Positions 10,760-22,836 of a stretch of 64,000 bases of DNA are shown here, piece by piece. Location: NCBI GenBank assembly GCA_034508935.3, contig CM067442.1:137462815-137526814 (forward strand). Direction: 5' to 3'. Position numbers and translations under genes: made by a program. The notes under the pieces are model-generated. The model saw only the letters and a list, made by a program, of their open reading frames with translations. It was not told the DNA's origin and ran no database searches. The stretch comes from Berghia stephanieae (Eukaryota; Mollusca; Gastropoda; Nudibranchia; Aeolidiidae). Numbering within the stretch: position 1 is the first letter of the stretch; the number at the start of each line of letters is the position of its first letter.

Positions 10760-10970
10760 TTGAATTACACAACGAAAACAAAAGACAAACAAACATTTGA
10801 GTTGAAAGTAATGACAAAAAGCAAAACCAAAAAAACCCAAAACAAACCCCAAAAAAACAACCCCAAAAAAACAAAACAAAAAAAACCAAAAAAAAACCAC
10901 ACACACCAAACAAAAAACCAAACAAACAAAGAAATAAAATTAAAAAAAAACAGCAACAACAACAACAAAA
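10760..10970. repeat. A-rich low-complexity tract
   Basis: Mixed (CAAA)n, (CAAAA)n and AAC repeats. Predicted Lys/Asn/Gln or Phe/Leu/Cys-rich frames are composition artefacts. Confidence 0.9.
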
Positions 10971-12560
10971 ACGCTCCAGGCTTATTGTATTTATGATAGC
11001 GCTCTCTATTATGTCTTTGCGTTGTTGTAACGCTGTGAGTGAAAGTGTGTACACAGAGTCAGAATAAGCTTTGGGTATATTCGTCACTGCATACCGAGCC
11101 AGATTTTCCTTGTTATTTTCACAGATATTACCACTATATTCATTTCAAGGAATTTGCAATGCTCAATATCCTCCACAAAGCTTCATTAATTCATACAGTA
11201 AGCCATATTGAACCAAAGTCTCAATTTATACTGTACACGTTGACTGCAAGGGTCCTTTTTGTACAAATACTCTTGCAACATTTGTAACTAATAATAGCGG
11301 GTACTTATTCATACTGGAGTTAACTGAGGTAACCTGTGTAATGATACAAGGTGGGGACCAGGGTTTTCGGCCATTATCACCCAACAGGTCGATGATTTGG
11401 ACTACCGGATGCTATGTGGAACGGTGTTCCATACAGACGGACCAAAATGAGAAAAGGACCTTGTCCCGATTTTGTACGAATGCGTGGGATCGCCAAACGG
11501 GTGGTGTCATTGGAGGAAGGGAAAGATCAGGTTGTTGAATACTTCTTTAGTGGTTCTGTAAGGTAGTTGACACCTCTGTTATGACAAATTGTTCGAAACA
11601 TTTCAAAACTCTCAAATGTTAAAATGAGCGAGACTCAAAACAATTTTCTAGTCATGAGCTTAAACGACACTCTTTTTCCTGGCACCAAACGTTAATACTC
11701 CAGTCACAGAAATCTGCCAAAAACGATGACCTAATGCCATCAACTTAACAAAAACTCGACAACAAAGCGACTGATTTATATCTTGTATATCCCAATCTTG
11801 TGGTTTGAGGTTTAGTGTTATCCGTGAATGACAATCGAATTCCACACAGCTGGGAGACATACTGAATCCATTGGCACTCACCACTTCCTGTCTATTTGAA
11901 GACGTACTTGAAAAGTTTCGCTCTCTATCAGTGAATTTTTCCTTTTGCTTTTCAGCCTCAGTGGTTGGTAGACTAGTGACTCGTTTGTTTGTTTGTTTGT
12001 GTTTTATATTTTAGGGGATTTTACAACACTTGCGACACTTTTAGGTAATGTCAACGCCTCTTAACGGGAAGAGGACAGATTAATGCATTTATTTTTTACT
12101 CATCGACTGGGTATTCAAATGTTGTCAAGATTGTTGATGTCAGAGACTTTGATAATATTAAAGAGTCAAATAATTTAGATCTGCACTGACTGTAGAGATA
12201 GAGCAGCCAAGAAAATGTCTGACGAAGAGACCGGGTTGACCTAGATCAAAAATAGATCTAAAAGTGTTATGACTTGATAGTCTTACAATTTCATAAAAGT
12301 GCTTGGACTGCCCGGCTTAAATAGCAGCTTCTGATTGTCTTCTTGATTTTCATCATCATCGTCAACATCTTCTTCTTCTTCTTGACAAATCAAGCACCTG
12401 TATCATTAAGCGCGTTTGCTAGATTTTATCATGTTCAATGCGATTTACAAGTTTTACTACTCCTTACTCTTATCGGGCAACACGGTACCAAATTCCCATG
12501 CCATGCAGTACAAATCACTTGTCATGAGACTTTCCCAGTCACTATATAAAGCAACCTATC
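10971..12560. other. Mostly unique spacer
   Basis: The 40 bp at 11302-11343 (GGAGTTAACTGAGGTAACCT) resemble 12738-12766, a piece of the SINE-B-linked tail. 11592-11650 has a weak FB-1 likeness (CAAAACTCTCAAA). 11940-12400 has TTTG and CTT simple sequence. No gene is supported. Confidence 0.45.
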
Positions 12561-12815
12561 GGGGTGGTCCCGATGGCTCAGTTGATTAAGCGCTCACTTC
12601 ATACGCAAAGCGATCGAGATATTAATTCTGGGTGCAAGTGAGATTTAATATTTTCTGACCGGACCCCTCTATCCACTCAGCAGTGATTGGGTAGCGAGTG
12701 CTCGACAGTCTAAGCTTATAGCCAAGTATTCATTCATACCAGAGTTGAGTGAGGTAACGTGTGTAAAATGCCTTACTCAAAGACACAACTCGGGAGCCAT
12801 AAATGACAAAAATTT
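12561..12815 (+). mobile_element. SINE-B with a variant tail
   Basis: The head GATGGCTCAGTTGATTAAGC and the body CCACTCAGCAGTGATTGGGT match SINE-B. After about 12715 the usual body is replaced by AGTTGAGTGAGGTAACGTGT and TGCCTTACTCAAAGACACAA, which looks like another SINE's body. It may be a chimera. Confidence 0.7.
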
Positions 12816-13084
12816 TATCACTCCGCTTCAATGCTCTGTTGGTGAAAACGACAAAATGTCTCGGAATAGAATATTAGATAAATTGAACTTCACCTGTAAT
12901 GGGTTAACATACGAGACATACCCGTGTCAAAACAGCCCGTGGGTTAGATAGCGTCACATCACGTTATGACACAGTCCCGTGACAATCACACCGAAGCGTT
13001 GCTGGTCTCATTTCGTGATTTGGGTTTTTAGTTTAAAATTCCAACCCCCAACATTTCATAATCCCCTGTTAAATTCCTGAACTC

Positions 13085-13369
13085 AACCAAAACCCTCACT
13101 CACCCACTCTCTCTCTCTCCAACTTTTCTCTTCTCCCTCTATTTTACATATATATCCACCTCACCCCTCCCCCTCCCCCACATATATTCACTTACACCTA
13201 TGCTTTATACACCCCCCCCCCCCTCTCTCTCATTGTTTTATTCTCCATCTCAAACCAAGTTCTGTGTTCGGTTACTTATGCAAAGTCGAGTTTGGCTTCC
13301 CATCAAGATTATTATTATTATTATTACTATTATTATTATCATCATCGTCATTATTATTATTATTTTATA

Positions 13370-13408
<39 letters not shown>

Positions 13409-13470
13409 GTCACTATTATCATCAATGTTACCATCATCATCGAATATCACCATCATCACGGATTCTTACT
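13085..13470. repeat. Pyrimidine-rich stretch and (TTA)n array
   Basis: A CT-rich stretch with a C12 run (13212-13223) leads into unique sequence. (TTA)n then runs over 13309-13408 and ends in TCA/CAT variants. Confidence 0.9.
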
Positions 13471-13635
13471 ACCTTTACCTTTCGACTTGGGATTCAAATT
13501 ATGTCCATTTTTTAAATGTAGGAGACTTTGATAATATCAAAATTTACTTTTTAAGATAAGTATGTCGAATACCATTTTCCATTTGTAACGCCTACACAAA
13601 ATGTCAACAGGAATTTTTCACCATGTCAATGTCGA

Positions 13636-13775
13636 GATCTTTAAAGATCTGAAAAAAAAAACCAAACAAACTGTATGAAACAGCGCCAGACAAAGCAGAA
13701 AGAAAAATACAAGAAAATAAAATCGTCCCGACTGGGGATCGAACCTCAGACCCCTCGATCACAATATACACCCTA
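13636..13775 (-). mobile_element. SINE-D copy
   Basis: GATCTTTAAAGATCTG, ACAGCGCCAGACAAAGCAGA, then GGGGATCGAACCTCAGACC (box B in reverse). The head beyond the box B relic is decayed. Confidence 0.75.
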
Positions 13776-13857
13776 ATTTGTCTCAATGTTCTTTATAAGT
13801 ATAAGCTTAGATCTTCACATCATGAATCATAAAAGCAATGCTATCACTCTAATAATT

Positions 13858-14150
13858 CTATGTGGTCTGTGGTATGGCACTTATCTTCGGACTGGAAGGT
13901 TCGGGGTTCGAGTCCGGCTCTGAGCGGCGTATAGTTGAGCTCTTGGAAAAGGCTCTTTACTCAAATATTCTCTCACCATACTCACGTTTAAAATGAGTGC
14001 CTAACCGATTACAGCGTTGTTACTGTCGGGAAACAATGTAATTTCGCCTAAAAAGCGTTATGTTTCGTCTTACATGTTGCTTTTGACTTGTTACCTCTTA
14101 TAAACCGCTTGGAGCACGTATAGCAGACATTGCGCTAAATAGATTCTCAA
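13858..14150 (+). mobile_element. SINE-A, full length
   Basis: It contains head TATGTGGTCTGTGGTATGGC, box B GGTTCGAGTCC, the middle CTTGGAAAAGGCTCTTTACT and a decayed tail TTGCGCTAAATAGA. It is one of the older copies by divergence. Confidence 0.85.
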
Positions 14151-14402
14151 TATTTTTTTTTTAATCTTAAGAGTACGGAGTTAAACAGAGGGAACTTTTG
14201 TGTATTTACTTATACTAACCAAATAAACAAATGGTGGGTTTGATTGAAGCAAATATAGATACATAGCGGCAAAACTCCCATTAGACATCGCGAGTGTTGG
14301 AACAGCAAAAATATAATACATAAGCGTATTCATGTATCCATTACATAATGGTCAAATTATAATGGCTGACATTCACTCTTACCGTTTTCACTGACTAAAC
14401 TC

Positions 14403-14624
14403 ATCTTTTAAATTTTTGGCCAGAAAATTTTTATCTTCACATATCGATAGTTGCTGATGACGTCCAACTTGTCAAATAGAATTTGAACTCGAGATAATAC
14501 AGGAGTCTTATGTTTAACTAGTTTTGACAAGTTTGAGATCATTTTAATCTATCAATTCATTACTATTCAGAACTAAAATTTTTCTAGCCAAAATTTTATT
14601 ATTAAAAAAAAAATGTTTTGTCGG
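14403..14624. mobile_element. FB-1, diverged
   Basis: The arms keep TTTTTGGCCAGAAAATTTTT on the left and TTTTTCTAGCCAAAATTTTA on the right, with CGATAG/CTATCAA inside. The centre is no longer palindromic. Confidence 0.65.
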
Positions 14625-14950
14625 TGATGTGCAGCCTTTGGTATTGACAGAGTTGGTGATTACGATGTACCAGATAATATTCAAATGGTTAGACTCGTAT
14701 GTCAATAAGATTGATAGATTTTACCACGCAATACTATGCTAATTATACTGTCTCTGTCTCGGACTGTATGGATCTCATTAACCAGATACTCATCTCTATA
14801 TGGTAAAAATAATATAATAACGCACTGTATGTAGAAAATCTGATTAAGACTGCCAGTTTCATTTCAGCTAAAATATTACCCACCGCGTCAAAATAGGCTT
14901 ATATCGGAGTGAACTTCATTTAAAAATTTGACTTTATCCATCTCCCTACA

Positions 14951-16045
14951 AAAAAGTCAAAATGGTCGGTAAAGTAGAGAGTTAAAGTCAAAATGGTCGG
15001 TATGTGGAGAGTTAAAAGTCAAAATGGTCGGTATGTGGAGAGTTAAAAGTCAAAATGGTCGGTTTGTGGAGAGTTAAAAGTCAAAATGGTCTGTTTGTGG
15101 AGAGTTAAAGTCAAAATAGTCGGTTTGTGGAGAGTTAAAAGTCAAAATGGTCTGTTTGTAGAGAGTTAAAAGTCAAAATGGTCGGTATGTGGAGAGTTAA
15201 AAGTCAAAATGGTCGGTATGTGGAGAGTTAAAAGTCAAAATGGTCTGTTTGTAGAGAGTTAAAAGTCAAAATGGTCGGTATGTGGAGAGTTAAAAGTCAA
15301 AATGGTCGGTTTGTGGAGAGTTAAAGTCAAAATAGTCTGTTTGTGGAGGTTAAAAGTCAAGAATGGTCTGTTTGTGGAGAGTTAAAGTCAAAATGGTCTG
15401 TTTGTGGAGAGTTAAAGTCAAAATGGTCTGTTTGTGGAGAGTTAAAGTCAAAATAGTCTGTTTGTGGAGAGTTTAAAGTCAAAATGGTCTGTTTGTGGAG
15501 AGTTAAAAGTCAAGAATGGTCTGTTTGTAGAGAGTTAAAGTCAAAATGGTCTGTTTGTGGAGAGTTAAAAGTCAAAATGGTCTGTTTGTGGAGAGTTAAA
15601 AGTCAAAATGGTCTGTTTGTGGAGAGTTAAAAGTCAAAATGGTCTGTTTGTAGAGAGTTAAAGTCAAAATGGTCTGTTTGTGGAGAGTTAAAAGTCAAAA
15701 TAGTCGGTTTGTGGAGAGTTAAAGTCAAAATGGTCTGTTTGTGGAGAGTTAAAGTCAAAATGGTCTGTTTGTGGAGAGTTAAAGTCAAGAATGGCTGTTT
15801 GTAGAGAGTTAAAGTCAAAATGGTCTGTTTGTGGAGAGTTAAAAGTCAAAATGGTCTGTTTGTGGAGAGTTAAAAGTCAAAATGGTCTGTTTGTGGAGAG
15901 TTAAAAGTCAAAATGGTCTGTTTGTGGAGAGTTAAAATTCAAAATGATATGTTTGTAGAGAGTTAAAGTCAAGAATGTCGGTATGTGGAGAATTAAAGTC
16001 AAAATGATTGGTAAAGAAAGTGTTAAAATCAAAGTTAAAGTACAA
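14951..16045 (+). repeat. Minisatellite, about 34 units of 31-32 bp
   Basis: The unit reads GTCAAAATGGTCTGTTTGTG then GAGAGTTAAAA, with 31- and 32-base forms differing by one A. Two main variants alternate: GGTCGGTATGTGG, common in the first third, and GGTCTGTTTGTGG, dominant later. Minor changes are AGTC for GGTC, GTAG for GTGG and CAAGAATGG. There are no unique spacers between units. The minus-strand frame of repeated TLTLHKQTIL is an artefact of the repeat. Confidence 0.95.
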
Positions 16046-16270
16046 ATAAACTTAGTTATTATCAGCCAGCCACATCCTCAGACTATCATAAAGTGTTTAT
16101 TATTCTTAATTTAAATTTTCCCTTATTTTTGTGCTGTTTCATTTTAGCTCTGCTTTGATTTTGATTGGAAAATACCACCATGGTCGGTAAAGAAAGAGTT
16201 AAAGTCGAAATGGTCTGAACAGACAAAGTTATTAAAATCAAAACAACCAGAATCAGAATTTTTTTTCTTC
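16046..16270 (+). repeat. Piece of the ~197-bp repeat with leftover minisatellite units
   Basis: 16047-16175 (ACTATCATAAAGTGTTTATT, GTTTCATTTTAGCTCTGCTT) matches the last unit of the tandem repeat at 18848-19640. After it, TGGTCGGTAAAGAAAGAG and CGAAATGGTCTG are stray units of the 32-bp minisatellite. The array therefore seems to sit inside, or beside, a copy of the larger repeat. Confidence 0.75.
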
Positions 16271-16917
16271 TTAAGTTTAAGAAATAAATTCCGATAGACC
16301 TCAATAGTCCATTCTTTTTAAAATATAGGGTTGGGGTTTACATCGACCGTGTGCCATTCATGTTACATTTTTGCCAACGAACACAGAATTACTGGCAAAT
16401 CTGAAAATTATACAACTATTTTACAGTAATAGATTGATATATCTAGAATAACTTGCAAACCTTTCTTTTTTTTTCTTCTAGATAAAGGGTGATTCTATCA
16501 CCCGAAGACTCGAATGGTTATTTAGAATTTAGAGTATTTGCTAGGGCTCGGGAATGGCCGTCTGGGCACCTTGTTGATTGCCAGGTTCATTTGCGCGCAC
16601 CTACAGACTTTATTAGCGGACCGATTTTATTGTCGATGGCTCAAACGATTCGTCTCAATCTATCTGTGTGTGTTAATTTCTACAATACAGAAGTATAATA
16701 ATTATAACATAATACCTATTTGAGAGGATTTGTCACAAATGTGTTTTACTTCAGACATGGATGAATTCAGACGACTCCGAAATTGTCAAAAACTCTTAAA
16801 CCTGATACTTCCAAAGAAATGCCAGGTTTAAGAATTGAAAAATACCAAAATCCATCACAACATCACATGGGTTATATGTACTTATTTCGATATCATTATC
16901 TTTTTCAAACTTACATG
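16271..16917. other. Spacer with FB-1 centre relic
   Basis: 16783-16845 (AAAAACTCTTAAACCTGATA, GCCAGGTTTAAG) resembles the FB-1 centre. The rest is unique, with no gene seen. Confidence 0.4.
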
Positions 16918-16918
16918 T

Positions 16919-16966
16919 ACACACACACACACACACACCCACAGACACACAAACACACACACACAC
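16919..16966. repeat. (CA)n microsatellite
   Basis: CA dinucleotides with CC, AG and AAAC interruptions. Confidence 0.95.
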
Positions 16967-17218
16967 TGCCATCCCGGGTAAAGAAATTAGTACACACTCT
17001 GAAACACAATGTTTTTTCATGCAGTTATCGGTTTATTTTCGATGCATATAAAACAATAAAAAATGAAACACAAGGACACACCCTCAGACCCCAAACAAAA
17101 TTAAGCAAAACAAGCAAACAAAAATCAATTGACAAAAAAAAAAAAGAAATAGGACCCCCCATTGCCCTCCCCCCTTAAAAAACACAAACATAAAAACAAA
17201 CAAACAGAACAACCCAGA

Positions 17219-17760
17219 CCAAATACAATTTATAGTGTTAAAAACTGCCGAATATGATATAATTGATGTAGAGAGGCCTCACATATAAAAGATAACTAAA
17301 GCATACCTATTGCTTTATGTGTCGCGAAAACAGAGACATAACACCAAGCTCTTATAGTCAAAATTGATATATAGAAATAATAGCAGTATGTCCATATGAC
17401 ATCAATGAATACATCTTATTAAAAACAAAAAACAAAAAACAAAAACAAAACAAAACAACAAAAAAAAACCCCCAAAAAACAAAACAAAAATTAAATATAC
17501 AGACAACCAACCCCCCCCCCCCCCCCCAAAAAAAAAATAAAATAAAATAATCTAGTCAATAAAACCCAAATACAAACATAGACAATTTTGTATGTGAAAT
17601 AATACTGCAAAATCTTATAAAATTGATGTAGAGAGGCCTAAGGTATCAAGGATAGCTAAAGCATACCAATTAATTGCTTCATGTATCGTTAGATAGAAAT
17701 ATCAACAGTACATCCACATTACACCAATACATAAATTAATCTTATTAAAAACAAAAAAAA
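17219..17760 (+). repeat. Diverged direct duplication with A/C-rich joins
   Basis: 17219-17430 and 17565-17760 share AATTGATGTAGAGAGGCCT, CTAAAGCATACC and TCTTATTAAAAACAAAAAA in the same order. They are separated by AAAC-rich sequence and a C17 run at 17511-17527. Confidence 0.75.
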
Positions 17761-18446
17761 AACAAAAAAAACAACCAATACTGGAAACATTCACTATAGA
17801 TACTAAATTATCATAATAAGATCCAAATGAGACAAGCATAAAACTAAAACAAGCGAGAATATTTTTTAAAAAAAGAAGTATTTAAAAAGAAAGGAAAAGA
17901 AGAAGAAAATAGATGGAAAATCCCTACTTCTACAGTGAATTTATGTTATTTCAGACTCTAGTAAAACAGCGAACAATTTTTCAGCACTTGAAAAAGAGAC
18001 AACGTGTTTTGTTGACTAACACCCCTGTGCAATCTTGGGCCTGACGTGTCTGTGGGGGGGGGGGGGGGGGGGGGGGGGGGGACAATACAAAATGGTGGGA
18101 AAATTTCTCATTTTTTCAAAAACTGTCATTAAAATCACTCGAAATAATTTAAACACGCCAAACCATGAATATTTTGCGATACTTGAGTCATGAGGTGTTT
18201 ATGATAACAACAGAAAGTAAAAATGATAAAATAGAGAGAAAAAAAAATGAAAGAGCATGATCAGGAATAATAATAATAAAATAAGAACATGGAGCAAAGA
18301 ACGTCGTATGAGTCTTGTTTTTCTGAGAAACTTCCATTTCCATTTTAATGTAGAGTCAATATTATTTCAGAGCTTGTCTCTCGCACTGTCGCTTCATTAG
18401 AGCACACCTTTTTCACAGGTGTAGATTGAGAGCCTTTTGCAATCTG
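17761..18446. other. A-rich unique spacer
   Basis: No gene seen. It includes the G28 tract listed separately. Confidence 0.5.
18054..18081 (+). repeat. G28 homopolymer
   Basis: An uninterrupted run of 28 G, able in principle to form G-quadruplex structures. Confidence 0.95.
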
Positions 18447-18673
18447 ACAAAACAATTTTGTTCTAAATTTTCGCCATATATTCTAATTCAAAATATCGAT
18501 CAATTAATATGACCTTTAACCTGTGAGAAAGGCTAAAACTTGAGGTTCAAATAATTATCAGGTTTGAAGCTTTTTGACAAGCTTGGGGGAAGAGGGGAGG
18601 GGTCATCTTAATCGATTGATAGCCGAGTTAAAGTACATTTTTCTGGCCATAGAAAAACTGTATTTTGTCAGTG
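18447..18673. mobile_element. FB-1, diverged
   Basis: AAAATATCGATCAATTAATA and TGACCTTTAACCTG on the left pair with GGGTCATCTTAATCGATTGA on the right. The right arm ends in TTTTTCTGGCC. A G-rich insertion (GGGGGAAGAGGGGAGGGG) lies in the right arm. Confidence 0.65.
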
Positions 18674-18847
18674 TAGGTCAGAGTTACAGTCCTTGGTGAG
18701 ACGTGGGATAAGGACACTTTGCCGGCGGTGATGGGGGAATACAAAATAAGGGTAGAGAGGTGTGGAGAAGCACAGACCTTCTCCGATGCATAATTATCAG
18801 TCAACAAAACAGGCAAGTGACGAGCCAGTAGAGTATAATTTTAGTTA

Positions 18848-19640
18848 GGGTGACACTTTTTAAACAAAATGCTCACTTTAACAGTAAAATTTGATACATT
18901 TGAAAAGAACGGTAACTTCTAATATGGGCAGAGTAATTGTCATTAAACAATCATAACGTGCTTTTTTCATTTTTTGTTCTGTTTCTTCCATCTATGTTTC
19001 TTCTTATATCTGCTTTGATATTGAATAAAGTATATTAGGATGACAATTTCTAAACAAACTATTCACTATAGTGAATTTGATGGTTCAAAAAGAAAGGTAA
19101 CTCCCAATAAAACTTTAGTAATTATCTCCCAATTAAATCGTGAAACAATCATAAAGTGTTTCTTAATTAGCCTACTTGTTTTTTCTCTCTTCTATTTCTT
19201 CTCAGTTCTGTTTTGATTATAATTTAATCACATAAAGACGACAGTTTTTTTAAACAAAATACTCACAATGGTGAATTTGATACGTTTAAAAAGAAAGTTA
19301 ACCCCCATTAAACTTTAGTAACTGTCTGCCAATTAAACCAGAAACAATAATGAAATGTCTGTTACATTTACTTTTTTTCTGTTTTCTCCCCCTTCTTCTC
19401 AGATCTGATTTGATGATATTAACAGCATAAAAATATGACAGTTTTGAATACAATACTAACAATAGTGAATTTGATACATGTCATAAGAACAGTAACCCAC
19501 GATAAACTTTAATTATTGTCAGCCAATCAAATCCTGAGACTATCATAAAGTGTTTTTTTTTTTAATTTCTAATTTGATTTTTTTTCTTCTTTTTGTTCTG
19601 TTTCATTTTATCTCTGCTTTGATTTTGATTCATCTTTTTA
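18848..19640 (+). repeat. Tandem repeat, four units of about 197 bp
   Basis: Units start near 18851, 19041, 19238 and 19437, each at a TGACAnTTTTnAAAC-like motif. Each runs through AATTTGATACAT, GTAACTCCCAATAAA, AACAATCATAAAGTG and a pyrimidine-rich stretch ending near TCTGTTTTGAT. The units are visibly diverged, so the array is old. A fifth partial copy flanks the minisatellite at 16046. Confidence 0.85.
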
Positions 19641-20003
19641 AGGATTCAATTGACCTTGTTTTAAAATGTTCCTTAATTTACACACTCGCATCTCACCTGA
19701 AGCACATTATAAAACAAAGAAAACAGGCATTGAAAAACTATCAAATTATAACAAAACTAAGCACAATCTCACGATCTAAGCACAATCTCACGAGACAGAA
19801 TATCATTAATGGGAAGGGGGAAAAAGTGCTGATATCAGATGAAATCTCCCTACTTAAAACCAAGACAAGGGTAGGCTGAGTATAACCCCTGTTTAAATAT
19901 GATTTGAATTGCAAGATTTTCATCATGGCGAAGGACTGGCGAAGGACCAATTTTAAATTGTTTTTTTTTTTTCAATACAAAATTTTTAAAAATCTTCCTG
20001 GAG

Positions 20004-20286
20004 GATCATCATTATCATCATCATCACCAGCCGCATTATTATCATCATCATCAGCAGTACTATCATCATCTCATCATCATCATCATCATCATCATCAACA
20101 GCAGCAGCAGCAGCAGTAGCAGCTCTATCTTCATCATAATCGTCACTATCACCCCATCACCATCATCATCGCAGCAGTCGCAGCATTATCATCTTCATCA
20201 TCATCAGCAGCACCATCTTCATCATCATCGTCACCACCCCCCATCATCATCAATCATCATGATCATATATCACTATCATTATTGTT
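20004..20286. repeat. (TCA)n/(CAG)n imperfect trinucleotide array
   Basis: Mostly ATC/TCA with CAG blocks at 20097-20120 and 20169-20215. It encodes Ser/His/Gln runs in any frame, so no gene is inferred. Confidence 0.9.
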
Positions 20287-20439
20287 AGGTAAACTTTATT
20301 TTAAAAAAAAATATACTCGCCTTACACGCGTGTGGACCTGATTTGAACAGCCGTAATTTCTCCTGGCTTCTCTGCCCACCTTCCTGTAACTCGGTAATGA
20401 AGTCTAAGTAAGTTTTAGAGGCAAGTACATTGAAAAAGG

Positions 20440-20562
20440 TCATGGGCCTATACAAAGGATGACAAGCATTTGCTAATGCTAGCGTCCATCTTGAATGACA
20501 GATAATAGTAAATAGGTTTAACACTGGCTCCATGTACCTACCTCATGGCTCTAAATAACTAC
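20440..20562 (+). mobile_element. SINE-B 3' part, diverged
   Basis: GCTAGCGTCCATCTTGAA and CTCATGGCTCTAAATAACTA match the SINE-B 3' half. The sequence before it (20287-20439) is not recognisable. Confidence 0.55.
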
Positions 20563-20661
20563 TTCTTTCAAAAACCAGGAAGGTGAAAATAGATTATAAA
20601 CACTGCTTTCTTCAATCTTAGTAGTTCACATGCAAAGGGAATTAAATCAATGCTGAGTAAA

Positions 20662-20876
20662 GTCGAGATTTTTTCTGAACCTCCCCCCCCTCCCCCTCCC
20701 CAACCACCATCAATGATTGGGTAGCTAGGTCTGTTAGATCTGGTGGAAAGTGCTTTGCGATAGTCTAGAGTCTTATCCAAAGTGTAGCAAGCAATTCCTA
20801 TGGTCCGTTTCACGCGATAGAAACTGGGATAAACATTCCGGCCCTATGTGCCTCATGGTTCTGAAGGACTACTTAT
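20662..20876 (+). mobile_element. SINE-B lacking its head
   Basis: GTCGAGATTTTTTCTGAAC, a C/T-rich run, GATTGGGTAGCTAGGTCTGT, GTGGAAAGTGCTTTGCGATA and CATGGTTCTGAAGGACTACT. Good identity to the copy at 44775. The tRNA-like part is missing. Confidence 0.85.
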
Positions 20877-21161
20877 GCAATCTTAGTCAGGTTGGAAAAT
20901 CCAACAACTGTAACTTCAAGAAATCGGTGATAATGCAGAAGACATGGAAACATTTCCATAACTAAAGCCAGAATTATGCCAGGAATGGCAAGGGAAAAAA
21001 GCGATAAGCCCTTCGTCCACTTACTGGCTCCCTGTGTCGGCTCTTGAGGGGCTCTTGGCTCAAGGATGTTGTTATAGTGCTTGTCTGTTTCCATGACATC
21101 ACAGATTTTATAGACAGAGTGACTGGCCTTGGATTGTGTCTGGGGGGATATTGGGGTATGT

Positions 21162-21535
21162 CTGGAATATAGAGTAGGCGTTACCAATGACTAGTTATGC
21201 TGAGAATGCAATGACGAATAATATGTGTTGCATGGCGAGAATTCAGAAGTGACGCCTGCAGATAATACTGTAAAAAAATGATCTTTGATGACAGAGGGGG
21301 TGGGCGAAGGGTGAAAAGTGTAGGGAGATAAGAGGAAGAGAGGAGAGAGAGGAAGAGAGTAGAAGGAGGAGAGAGAGAGAGAGAGTAGAGAGGGGAGAGG
21401 AGAGGGGGAGGAGGAGAATAGAGAGAGGGAAGAGAGAGAGGAGAGAGAAGAGAAGAAAGATGAGAATCAAGAGAAAAGAAGAAGAGAGAAGAGAGAGGAG
21501 GGGAGGAGAGAGAGGGAGAGAAGAGTGAGAAGAGA

Positions 21536-21602
<67 letters not shown>

Positions 21603-21754
21603 GGGGGAAGGAGAGAGAGAGGAGAGAAAAAGAAGAGAGAGAGAGAGAGAGAGAAGAGAGAGAGAGGAGGAGAGGAGAGAGGAGGAGGAGAGAGGGAGAG
21701 AGAGAGAGGAGAGAAGGAGAGAGGGAGGGAGAGAGAGAAAGGGAGGAGAGGAGA

Positions 21755-21789
<35 letters not shown>

Positions 21790-22140
21790 TGGAATGAAAT
21801 TCATTCCACCTTTTTAAGTTGCCAATAACGAGGAATGCATGGAATATAAAGTGGGCGTTACCAATGACTAGTTGTGTCCCGAATGCAATGACGAATATGT
21901 GTTGCATGAACAGAGGTTCAGTAGAGACGCCTAAGATATTACTGAATGGGATAGAAAAAATAACCAAAAAAAAAAAACAAAAAACAAGAAACTCTTGTAA
22001 ACTTTGATGCAAGTGGGGGAGAGTAAGGGTTTGATAAGTGTAGGGCAGAAGAGGAAAAAAAAAAAAGGGGGGGGGGGGGGGGTGGGCGAATCATCCTGGA
22101 ATGAAATAAATTCCTCCTTTTAAGTTACTAAAGGCGATTA
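21162..22140 (+). repeat. Direct duplication spanning the (GA)n array
   Basis: 21162-21270 matches 21840-21950 (GGCGTTACCAATGACTAGTT, GAATGCAATGACGAAT, GTGTTGCATG). 21791-21830 matches 22098-22137 (TGGAATGAAAT, TTTTAAGTT). Unit 1 carries the long (GA)n. Unit 2 carries instead a short A-run and a G16 tract (22067-22082). Confidence 0.85.
21322..21786 (+). repeat. (GA)n microsatellite, ~465 bp
   Basis: Purine-only tract of GA with GGA and GAA variants. All long frames over it (Arg/Glu or Ser/Leu) are artefacts. Such purine mirror tracts can form triplex DNA. Confidence 0.95.
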
Positions 22141-22539
22141 AACAATTGTTGTCATTTATAGGTTCAAAAAAATAGGATGGATGAGAAGGAATTAAAAAAA
22201 AAATAATTAAATTCTTTTTTTTTGGTTTTGCTGGTTTTATTTTTTTTTTATTGTGAAGCAGTTCATTCCATTACTTTGAAGTGTACAATGGTTGAAAAAT
22301 GAACAAACGACACAAATCCAATTAAAATCTGAAATTAAACATAAAAGATAAATTAAAAAAAAATGTTTATTTAACTTCATAAGCAGAATATGATCACTAA
22401 AGCAAAAAATGAGTAAATGGCAACATCTTAAAGTTTATGGATAAAGGTATAGCATATTTTGTTGACTTTTAGGGAACAAAAACAATTTTTAAAAAAATGC
22501 AAAACATTTTTCTCATTGGAACCATCAAACAAATTTACT

Positions 22540-22560
22540 CCCCCCCCCCCCCCCCCCCCC
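22540..22560 (+). repeat. C21 homopolymer
   Basis: An uninterrupted run of 21 C. The flanks 22141-22680 are AT-rich and show no gene. Confidence 0.95.
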
Positions 22561-22679
22561 TCCTCTCCCGACAACTAATCATTATTCGTTGACAACGTTC
22601 AAATCTCGCTTACAGTTTTATCTTTTTACGTCATAATGTTGCAATATTATTTTCATTTTTTGTTGTTGTTAAATTCAAT

Positions 22680-22778
22680 TCGTATCACGTTTCCTTCACA
22701 CTTGTCTCACTGTAATATGTTTTGTTTTATATCACTGTAAAGCGCTTAGAGCCTGTGACAAAGCGCTATATAAATGCC

Positions 22779-22836
<58 letters not shown>

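Noticed and set aside
14951-16045. Regular ~32-bp repeats, CRISPR-like at first sight
   Set aside because: The repeats are contiguous with no unique spacers, no cas genes are near, and the context is eukaryotic.
21181-21804. Long Ser/Leu-rich frame of about 207 codons
   Set aside because: It is the complement of the (GA)n tract; composition alone explains it.
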